Assembly (NCBI GenBank): GCA_938022485.1
Contig: CALIEE010000189.1
Coordinates: 1-13,147, forward strand
Origin: an uncultured bacterium
GTDB taxonomy: Bacteria > Bdellovibrionota_C > UBA2361 > SZUA-149 > CALKYB01
DNA: 13,147 nucleotides
Reading direction: 5' to 3'
The translations under genes and the position numbers were made by a program. Position 1 is the stretch's first letter. Every line of letters starts with the position of its first letter. The notes below the pieces were generated by a model. It searched no databases. It had not been told where the DNA came from and saw nothing but the letters and a program-made list of their open reading frames with translations. Shown here piece by piece: positions 7,311 to 13,147 of this stretch.

Positions 7311-7397
7311 TTTGCAAGTACTGATTGCAACTACGCAGATAGTCCCTTTCTTCTTTGCCTTGCAGGCTTCCTTACAGAACTTACCTTAATTTTTGAG

Positions 7398-8331
7398 TTA
7401 GAAAGCGGCTTGAACGCCTACAGTCAATTCCCAATCATGTTCGAGTTGAGGGCCGTCTAAGTTTTGGTAAAGAGGAATAGCGAATTCCCCAGCTAACCTA
7501 AAACTACCGGCTGAAGTAGGAAGTAAGGTATTGATGCCTACTCCGATATCAACTTTTCTACCACCGCGAAGTGAGGGATCCGCTGTTGGAACGACTGCTG
7601 GATTGAGTCTTGGATCCGCGCCGTCAATATTTCCCCAGATGCTCCAACCACTTCTTACAGAGAGACTTAAATTATCACTTACCACGTATCCAGCCCATAG
7701 ATCCGAATCAAATCTGTCGCCAAGGGCGTAATCAGCCGAGTTTCTGCCAAGGCGAATAGTTCCCATTCCTTGAAGACCCATAGACCAGCTATTGCAGCTA
7801 CTGAGTAAAGTTAGACCCGGTTTTAGGTCAACAGTGCCGGAGCCAAGTTGCATAGGGTAGGGTAGAATAGCGTCGTCCGCAGCCGGAGTGTCGTCTGTTT
7901 TGTCTATGCTGCCGGTGGGAAGACTTACCCCACTGTTTAGAATTAGTTGATGATGGTCGCTATGAAAAAGGTCGATCAGTCCTGCCAGTTGTAAATCTGA
8001 GAGTCCGCTAGATGCCGTAGTGAAAGTTCCCCCAGCTCTAGTTTGGTGATCCATTCTGCTTTCGATGTAAGAAATCATGCTGCTAAGGGTTAACCATAAA
8101 GTCTTCTAGAATTTCGGCTGTGCTAATAAAAGAACTACCAGAGAGGTTCCCATCCATGTTCATACGCATGTAACGATAGGAGAACATCACCTCGCCACTT
8201 TTGTGAGTATGGTCTCCCATTACTGAAATGGGCGCATGAGAATCTGGTCTTGGGCGATGAGAATTACTCTGGTCAGCTAGTGCTGAAATTGAAAAAAATA
8301 TTGAGGTAGTAACAAGGCTTAGAAGTTTCAT
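7398..8331 (-). pseudogene. Outer-membrane transporter-type protein, broken by an internal deletion
   Basis: Two frames together make one protein. The first (8331-8083) encodes a signal peptide (MKLLSLVTTSIFFSISALA) and then MGDHTHKSGEVMFSYRYMRM, ending EDFMVNP and a TAG stop. The second (8078-7398) begins in another frame and reads MISYIESRMDHQTRAGG, then LPTGSIDKTDDTPA, PYPMQLGSGT, GNIDGADPRLNPA and DGPQLEHDWELTVGVQAAF, ending in a C-terminal Phe as outer-membrane barrels do. Intact relatives, as I remember them, have about 20 more residues (an MxMHMxGxMYAPSD region) between these parts. Here they are missing and the frame is shifted by one. Reading the second frame upstream gives LTLSSM, so the join falls at TTAACCCT. 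This looks like a deletion by short homology, or an assembly collapse. The function of the intact family, an outer-membrane channel or transporter of unknown substrate, is uncertain. Confidence 0.75.
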
Positions 8332-8398
8332 CGAGACGCAAAAAAAGATTAACTGATACTAGATTGCGCGGACAATAGGCTTAGTAATGGTAATGGTC

Positions 8399-8423
8399 AA
8401 ACCCGAGATTGGCTCTCGGTTTT
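8399..8423 (-). terminator. Possible terminator after the twin beta-helix gene
   Basis: CCGAG (8403-8407) and CTCGG (8415-8419) form a short stem with a 7-nt loop, extended beyond one mismatch by A-T pairs on both sides. On the - strand it comes about 40 nt after the stop of the large exported protein, with an A-rich side before the stem and TTTG after it. The stem is short, so this is tentative. Confidence 0.4.
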
Positions 8424-8459
8424 GTTCTAATCGATGATTGGATAAAAGCTCTAGAATGC

Positions 8460-11400
8460 TTAGCTATTGCCACCTTGTAGTTGAGTTGCACCTTCTGGTG
8501 GGGAATCCTCGTTAGTAGTAGTTTCGGTTTCTTCACTCGAAGAGGTTTCATTCTGTTCTGAGGAGCTATCTTCTTCTCCCTCAAGATTTTCGGTTTGTTC
8601 TTCTTCTGATATTTCCAAACCTAAAGTGGACTGAATATCCGGATCCACTGTTTCTTCAACTACGACTGGAGTCTCTCCAGGAAGAGCAGCTGAATCTGGC
8701 AGAGTGCCATTCAAAAATTCTTCGAGGTTAGTGTACCCGTCGTTATCTGGATCCAAGTTAGCGTCTGCGTCACTCTCTGGATTTAAGCCTGTTGTAATTT
8801 CCCAGTCGTCGGGCATGCCGTCTCGATCAGTATCTAAATACGCACTTTCGCCTTCTAGCTCAGGAAAACCTCCTACCTCTTCAGGGTCGGTGATAGCTTT
8901 GGTGAGGTCTAGACGAATTCCCTCGATTAATCTTGTATCAACCGCGTCTCGCTTAGGTAGAGTAGCTCCCACCGTGGCCAGTAGCTTCTCTTCGAGCTCA
9001 CTTGTTGGAATATAGGAGAAAGGAGCAGCTCCGGCAGTTGCCCCGGGAGCTTCGTTGCTACCGCCTTGGGCCTCGCCGTCCAAAACGTTTCCTTGCAGCT
9101 GTGTTCTTGCCCCGTTTTCGATCATTAGCGACTTTGCCCCGGTAGTGCAGCCCGTGAGGTCGACGTTTCCGAATATATCAAAACTTGCTCCTGCGCTGGA
9201 GGCAGGCTGTGGCTGACTACCTGATATAGCAACTTGTCCTTCTTCAGTTGGCTCTACCGCTGAAATGGTTTCAGAAGAAGAAGTTGCTCCACCAATTCTT
9301 GCTATTCCACAGGAGTTGAATACAAGGTTATTAATCAACTGAGCAGCACCACTTTGGTTAGCTAGAAGCTCAGGGTTTTGGTTTTCACTCTGAGCAAAAA
9401 GATTTCTGATTAAGCTAACACCTTCCGGAGCTGTAGGAAGACTGCGAGTTAAGGAGTCTGCGCCGTTTTCTTGCAATCCTTCTACCGGTAGTTCTGCTTC
9501 CGGTAATTCTTCTTCTGTTGTTTCTTCTTCTCTATTTGGATTTATAGGTTTCTCCATTACAGGAAGGCTTTCAGCGATTATCGAGTTTTGGATTGTGATA
9601 TTTTTTCCAGACTCTAGCGCGATCTGGTCTCCTCTAGTCCAGCTCATTGAAACATGGTCGATGATCACGTTTTCTGCCGCTGAGCCAAATTCAATATTCT
9701 TTCCACAGCAAGAGCTATCCTCAGTTGCTCCTCTTCTAAGTCTGATGTGCCGAACAATTACATCATTGGTATCTACTCGTATCAGAGCTCCTTCAAAATC
9801 GGAGTTTTCGTTGTGCCTAAGTAGTATCCCTCCACCTGGGGCGGTTTGACCAGCTATGGTTAGGAAAGGTTGAGTGATTTCCAAAGTAGAATCCAGCGAG
9901 ATCGTTCCGGCGGTTCTGAATATGATGGTTCTAGCTCCAGTCGTTTCCAAAGCTTCTCTAAGTGAACCTCCTCCATCATCTTTGAGGTTATCCACGTAAA
10001 CGACTTGTCCTCCTCTTCCACCAGCAGCCTGGTTTCCAAATCCTTCAGCCCCAGGAAAAGCAAGTCTAATAGGTCCAGTTCCGGCGATACCGCTAACAGA
10101 GCCGTTAGCAGTGCCTGCAGCAGGGGGAAGTCCCGAAAGAGCGGAGGAGCCTGTAGTGGCTGAAAATCCAAATTGAGAATCTCCGCCAGCAATTTCTAGG
10201 TTTTCTTCAGAAAATTCGGAGGAAGCACTAAAAGATGTGCCAGCTCCAGAGTCTGAGAAACCAGCAGTCGCAGTATTACTGGAACCTTCGTTTCCATTCG
10301 CTGATGGTAAGGTGGGTTCGAAGCCATTTTCATCACTAAAGGTGAAATCGTTTCTAGCTGTTTCAGAACCTGTGTTGGTACTGGAAGATAGTTGCGTAGC
10401 TTCGCTTTCAAAACTTTCAGGCATATCATCCCCAAAAGTTACTTGAGGAGCATTTTGAAAGCCAGCGCTACTTTCGCCTCTTAGAGTTTCAGGAGTTGTG
10501 TCTTGTCCCTGTTGTCCAGCTTGCCCGGTAGTAAAACTAAACTTTCGCGATCTAACTTGATCTCCCGAGTTATTTCTTCCTTCGATTCGGTAGACATAAG
10601 ACTGTCCAGGTTGAAGAGGGCTGAGGGAAATAGTGTGAGTGCTTTTGTTTTGTTCGGGAGAGGGAGCATTGCTTAGAGTTCCGTTTTCTGGACCCCAAAC
10701 TAGCATGGCATTTGCAGGCTGGGTGAATCCAAATGTAATCAGAGCATTAGTAGAATTGATTTGCTCAGTGGCACTAAAGATCAAATCAAAACTCTCTTGA
10801 TCCGTAGCGATGGCGTCGTCCAAGTTTGCTCCTCCCTTAATGGAGTTAAAATCAAAGGTCGCTCCAGTCGAGCCGAATCCACCTGATTTGGTAGTTTGCT
10901 GGGAACAAACCTCAAGAGATCCGGAAGCATTCTCTGCACCAGCGTTTTCATTCAGATGACTTGCTACCTTCCCTGAAGCAAGAAGATTGAAAGGATAAGA
11001 GATATCAAAAGGCTCTTCCTCGGCTGGGCTGATTGAACCAAAATCCTTTGCTCCCTCTGTAAACTCGTTACCAATCGAGAGAATCGTTCCTGATTCTTTG
11101 GTTACAAGTTGATCTCCTTTGCCGGAGATTAGATTGTTTTCAGCCACTATTAATGAACCAGCCGTTGATATTAAGGCTTCAGACTGAAAGTTTTGAAAAT
11201 GATTATTGAAGAGATGAGTTCTACTCCCGGCTCCTACTTTTACTGAAGAGAGACTGCTGTTGAAAACAGAAAGTAAAGTTTCGCCTGAAGTAGAAGAGCT
11301 AACTTGGACGCTATTTGGTGTATTTTCTGCTTTGAGGTTTGATAGTGAAATAAAATTAGCAGCGGCTCCTGCGCCTGTCTCGGCGTTCGTGCCGATACTG

Positions 11401-12053
11401 ATCCCTTCTCCTGCTCCGAGGTTTTTAAATGTAATGTGGTCGAGCCAATAGTCTTCGCCCCCAGTTATATCGAGTCCGTTTGTTGAGCCAGAGCCTGCAA
11501 TAGTGATTCCATGAACAATAGTGTTACCGCCTTCTAGATTTAGAATAGAGGAGGAGTTTTCTTGAGTAGAGGAAATGGTAATATTTGCCATCTCGCCTCC
11601 CTCGCCCCTTCCATCAATTGTTACCCCAGAGGATTCAATGTTTAGCGGAGTGCTAAGTGAAATTGTTTCTCCATATATTTTTTTGCTGAAGGTAATCCAA
11701 ACAGGGCCTTCTTGACTCAGAGCTTGGCGTAGAGAGCCTTCGCCACTATCAGCAGTAGTGGTGACTTCACTAAAGTTTTGAGCCTCAGCGCCACCTGTGG
11801 CGTCGCCACCAAAACCGGTGCGTTCGTTTTGTGACAAGAGAGAGTTGATTCTGTCTACCTGACAACCTGCCGTGGCGGCTTCCCTGTTGGACTGTGAGTT
11901 CGCTGAAGTTTCCGTTGCTACTGTTGTCGATGTGGAGGTGGAAGACTGTAGTCGTGAAAGGTCAATATCTTCTTGTGCAGATGCTGAAGAGTGAAAGACT
12001 AGGTTGAGCAGAGCGGACGCAACTAGGCTTAGGAGTAGAGAGAAGATTTTCAT
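8460..12053 (-). CDS. Large exported twin pectate-lyase-like beta-helix protein with Fn3 and Ca-binding motif
   Basis: This 1197-residue secreted protein has a signal peptide (MKIFSLLLSL to about SASAQ, 1-27). A first beta-helix region (about 95-335) includes SGEGSLRQAL, GVTIDGRG and DYWLDHITF, like polysaccharide lyase family 1 but diverged. A fibronectin type III domain follows (about 434-510), then a Ser/Gly/Phe-rich linker (511-660). The second, clearer pectate-lyase region starts AFPGAEGFG (665-673) and continues GGRGGQVVYVDNL, LTIAGQTAPGGGI, DVIVRHIRLR and IIDHVSMSW (797-805), closing with TLPKRDAVDTRLI (1031-1043). DTDRDGMPDDWE (1074-1085) and DPDNDGYTNLEEF form a calcium-binding type-3 motif, and the tail (1140-1197) is rich in Glu, Ser and Thr. 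The usual RNPR catalytic segment reads QNPE (892-895), and a Glu-rich insertion sits at about 835-875, so lyase activity is doubtful. ATG 12053 gives a good signal peptide; GTG 12086 would add 11 residues. Confidence 0.85.
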   Translation of the reverse strand: MKIFSLLLSLVASALLNLVFHSSASAQEDIDLSRLQSSTSTSTTVATETSANSQSNREAATAGCQVDRINSLLSQNERTGFGGDATGGAEAQNFSEVTTTADSGEGSLRQALSQEGPVWITFSKKIYGETISLSTPLNIESSGVTIDGRGEGGEMANITISSTQENSSSILNLEGGNTIVHGITIAGSGSTNGLDITGGEDYWLDHITFKNLGAGEGISIGTNAETGAGAAANFISLSNLKAENTPNSVQVSSSTSGETLLSVFNSSLSSVKVGAGSRTHLFNNHFQNFQSEALISTAGSLIVAENNLISGKGDQLVTKESGTILSIGNEFTEGAKDFGSISPAEEEPFDISYPFNLLASGKVASHLNENAGAENASGSLEVCSQQTTKSGGFGSTGATFDFNSIKGGANLDDAIATDQESFDLIFSATEQINSTNALITFGFTQPANAMLVWGPENGTLSNAPSPEQNKSTHTISLSPLQPGQSYVYRIEGRNNSGDQVRSRKFSFTTGQAGQQGQDTTPETLRGESSAGFQNAPQVTFGDDMPESFESEATQLSSSTNTGSETARNDFTFSDENGFEPTLPSANGNEGSSNTATAGFSDSGAGTSFSASSEFSEENLEIAGGDSQFGFSATTGSSALSGLPPAAGTANGSVSGIAGTGPIRLAFPGAEGFGNQAAGGRGGQVVYVDNLKDDGGGSLREALETTGARTIIFRTAGTISLDSTLEITQPFLTIAGQTAPGGGILLRHNENSDFEGALIRVDTNDVIVRHIRLRRGATEDSSCCGKNIEFGSAAENVIIDHVSMSWTRGDQIALESGKNITIQNSIIAESLPVMEKPINPNREEETTEEELPEAELPVEGLQENGADSLTRSLPTAPEGVSLIRNLFAQSENQNPELLANQSGAAQLINNLVFNSCGIARIGGATSSSETISAVEPTEEGQVAISGSQPQPASSAGASFDIFGNVDLTGCTTGAKSLMIENGARTQLQGNVLDGEAQGGSNEAPGATAGAAPFSYIPTSELEEKLLATVGATLPKRDAVDTRLIEGIRLDLTKAITDPEEVGGFPELEGESAYLDTDRDGMPDDWEITTGLNPESDADANLDPDNDGYTNLEEFLNGTLPDSAALPGETPVVVEETVDPDIQSTLGLEISEEEQTENLEGEEDSSSEQNETSSSEETETTTNEDSPPEGATQLQGGNS

Positions 12054-12272
12054 GGGATAGATACCGGTAAAAACTAAAAAAATCACACTTGCTTAGGATG
12101 AGAATTGCGTGAATAGGACGCGGCTATTTTCTTGGTCTTTATTCCAAAGCATTGCTAAAACCAGATAAAAACACTGACAGTATTTAGTCTACTAGTACCG
12201 GAAGGCTCAATCTAGGTTTCCGGAAGTAAAAGATTTACCATTTGTTTTCAAAACTTCAGTTATAATAACAAG

Positions 12273-12355
12273 TTAGAGGGGATCCTAAAAACTACTCAGA
12301 GCCGGTCCTGAAGCTAGTGAGATTTAAAAGGGTATTAGGCTTACTCTGTTTTTTT
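12273..12355 (+). ncRNA. Candidate small RNA of about 83 nt
   Basis: A perfect -10 box TATAAT (12261-12266) would start transcription near 12273. CAGAG (12297-12301) pairs with CTCTG (12344-12348), which is followed directly by seven T (12349-12355), as in an intrinsic terminator. Inner pairing AAGC (12311-12314)/GCTT (12339-12342) is possible. The -35 region is poor and I recognise no RNA family, so this is a hypothesis. Confidence 0.2.
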
Positions 12356-12533
12356 CTCCGAACTAGGTTCGGGTTCCCTAGTAGATTGATACTTTTAAGA
12401 ACATACAATATGTTAAGAAATTATCGTTCCCGGAGCTTTTCATGAAGACTCTTGGCACCCAGAGTCTCGGAATCCTTTCCTACTTTTTTGGGTGAGCCGT
12501 TCTTTAAAATATTTCTAAAAATTAAAAAGCTGA

Positions 12534-12622
12534 TTTGAGAGTTGCGACCGTATACCCAATTCAGAAAAATAAATGAGTTGAAGAGTTCAGTTTGAGGGTT
12601 TCTGCATACACCCAATTTACAG
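12534..12622 (+). repeat. Imperfect direct repeat pair upstream of the small gene
   Basis: Copy 1 (12534-12564) and copy 2 (12591-12622) share TTTGAG-GTT at the left, a TA(C)ACCCAATT core and CAG at the right, with small gaps between. They are 57 nt apart start to start. Copy 2 ends 25 nt before ATG 12648, so the pair could be activator or repressor sites or a leftover tandem duplication. Confidence 0.5.
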
Positions 12623-12647
12623 GTTTTTTTGGAATATGGAGCGAACA

Positions 12648-12983
12648 ATGACAGCAAGAAAAATAAAAGTGAAAGTTTTGAAAATTGAAGCTAAAAACGG
12701 TTGCTTCGGTCAAATCGAGTATATCGACTTGTTAAGCGCTGAAGCGGAGAATCGAACTAAAGAGTTGATGGAGAGAGAGTGTGACGAAGGCGGAAATTTT
12801 TATGATCTGATATCTGATTTTTGTGCAGAGAATAACTGCTCAAGAGAAGATGCCCTAAGTATTGTCTTAGTGAAGATTGAGAGTTACCTAGGAAATCATC
12901 CTGAGGCAGATAATCAAGTTGGTTTGGATTTGTTTGAACGGGGTAAATCTCTAAGTTTGTTTGCTACCACTTTTAGTAAATAA
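12648..12983 (+). CDS. Small hypothetical protein, no recognised family
   Basis: This is a 111-residue soluble protein starting MTARKIKVKVLKIEAKNG. I recognise no family. It opens with a basic beta-rich stretch (IKVKVLKIEA, then GQIEYIDLL), followed by mainly helical acidic sequence (ENRTKELMERECDEGG, NNCSREDALSIVLVKIESYL) and a final LDLFERGKSLSLF. There is no signal peptide or membrane segment. ATG 12648 is chosen because GGAG (12638-12641) stands 6 nt upstream; an in-frame ATG at 12636 would add four residues but has no well-placed site. It stands alone on the + strand, divergent from the large exported protein. Direct repeats upstream suggest its own control. The good ribosome site and ordinary codon use support a real gene, but no function can be given. 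Confidence 0.65.
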   Translation: MTARKIKVKVLKIEAKNGCFGQIEYIDLLSAEAENRTKELMERECDEGGNFYDLISDFCAENNCSREDALSIVLVKIESYLGNHPEADNQVGLDLFERGKSLSLFATTFSK

Positions 12984-12993
12984 CTAAATTTTC

Positions 12994-13030
12994 TGAGGAT
13001 TTTGACCGGATTGTATGGTCAGAACCCCTC
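12994..13030 (+). terminator. Stem-loop just after the small gene
   Basis: GAGG-A-TTTTGACC (12995-13007) pairs with GGTCAGAA-CC-CCTC (13017-13030). This gives about 12 base pairs including one G-U, a small internal loop and a 9-nt terminal loop. It starts 11 nt past the stop of the small gene, where a 3'-end structure would be expected, but no T-tract follows. Confidence 0.4.
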
Positions 13031-13104
13031 AAACAGAACTCAAAGAATATTAAATCTATGTCTAAAACAATCAGATTTTATATTTTTAATTAATCGATTA
13101 TAAA

Positions 13105-13147
13105 GGCGTTCCCAACTTGCCCACGCCGTGTTTTATCACGGCAGTGG
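13105..13147. other. Strong hairpin at the window edge with a competing stem
   Basis: CCAC-GCCGTG (13121-13130) pairs with CACGGC-a-GTGG (13137-13147), giving 10 pairs with one bulged A and the loop TTTTAT. GGCGT (13105-13109) could instead pair with ACGCC (13123-13127) and break the hairpin. The window ends at the last base of the stem, so a following T-tract cannot be checked. It could be a terminator for the next gene or a switchable leader. Confidence 0.4.

Larger units (their letters stand above)
12054..12647. other. Gene-free region dense in inverted and direct repeats
   Basis: No convincing coding frame lies between the large exported protein and the small gene at 12648. The region holds several perfect short inverted repeats: CCGGAA (12198-12203)/TTCCGG (12218-12223), the mutually exclusive CCGAAC (12358-12363)/GTTCGG (12367-12372) and ACTAGG (12362-12367)/CCTAGT (12377-12382), AACATA (12400-12405)/TATGTT (12409-12414), and AGACTCT (12446-12452)/AGAGTCT (12461-12467). 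A perfect TATAAT (12261-12266) and a pair of imperfect direct repeats (12534-12622) are also present. It must contain the promoters for both flanking genes, but I could not place them with confidence. Confidence 0.6.

Noticed and set aside
6761..7330. A 189-codon - strand frame antisense to the permease
   Set aside because: Its Lys/Thr/Ser-rich low-complexity composition mirrors codons for hydrophobic residues on the + strand, and the + strand gene is clearly real.
7312..7330. TTGCAA-N7-TTGCAA inverted repeat after the permease as a terminator
   Set aside because: The stem is only six weak pairs with no T-tract; it does not support a terminator call.
8076..8085. Programmed frameshift joining the two halves of the outer-membrane protein
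   Set aside because: There is no slippery heptamer, and a frameshift alone would not explain the missing segment relative to the family.
8381..8584. A 67-codon - strand frame at the 3' end of the large gene
   Set aside because: It overlaps the acidic-tail codons in another frame and reads as Lys/Arg-rich shadow sequence with no ribosome site.
9860..10669. Several alternative frames (9860-10192, 10196-10435, 10481-10669) inside the large exported protein gene
   Set aside because: They are out-of-frame products of a Ser/Gly-rich coding region and lie wholly inside a continuous gene with strong domain matches.
12362..12384. T-arm-like sequence (GGTTCGGGTTCCC) suggesting a tRNA or tmRNA end
   Set aside because: The loop lacks the invariant A58/C61 pattern, and no matching acceptor, D or anticodon arm could be drawn around it.
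12421..12657. A 78-codon frame on the - strand in the gene-free region
   Set aside because: Its start overlaps the start and ribosome site of the small + strand gene, it has no clear Shine-Dalgarno, and it runs through the direct repeats and stem-loops. The composition is not protein-like.

Overview
The window is about 13.1 kb of moderately AT-rich bacterial chromosome. It comes from a Gram-negative organism: there is a broken outer-membrane beta-barrel-type gene with a signal peptide, a PgpA phospholipid enzyme, and a very large exported protein with no Gram-positive cell-wall anchor. A Na+-type solute symporter and a CPA1 Na+/H+ antiporter would suit a marine or saline habitat, but that is inference and I cannot assign a phylum. 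I see no phage, transposase, CRISPR or tRNA signature.

Left part (1-2549, + strand): the end of a flavin-reductase-like protein is followed closely by a DUF4212 small subunit and its sodium:solute symporter large subunit, which overlap by 4 nt. Together these are a probable acetate/organic-acid uptake module. Bases 2550-2668 hold stem-loops between convergent genes. Next, on the - strand, is a Nudix hydrolase whose layout matches the ADP-ribose pyrophosphatase NUDT9, the enzyme family related to the C-terminal domain of the TRPM2 channel. It diverges from a CPA1 antiporter (3734-4987, +).

Middle (5002-7310): pgpA (-) diverges across 82 bp from an ABC pair (+), a FecE-like ATPase and a FecCD-like permease with an 8-nt overlap. 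No substrate-binding protein is visible. Convergent to the pair is an outer-membrane transporter-type gene (-) that has lost a short internal segment and its reading frame, apparently by a deletion at a TTAACCCT microhomology.

Right part (8460-13147): a 1197-residue exported protein (-) carries two pectate-lyase-like beta-helix regions, a fibronectin type III domain between them, a calcium-binding type-3 motif and a long acidic tail. Upstream is a gene-free region of about 590 bp, dense in inverted repeats, with a candidate small RNA and a pair of imperfect direct repeats. It leads to a small unrecognised gene (12648-12983, +) and then to structured non-coding DNA at the window edge.

Nothing here is clearly a new defence or biosynthetic system. 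The observations most worth checking are the decayed outer-membrane gene, the twin beta-helix protein with apparently lost catalytic residues, the perfect palindrome inside the PgpA active-site codons, and the repeat-rich region at 12054-12647.
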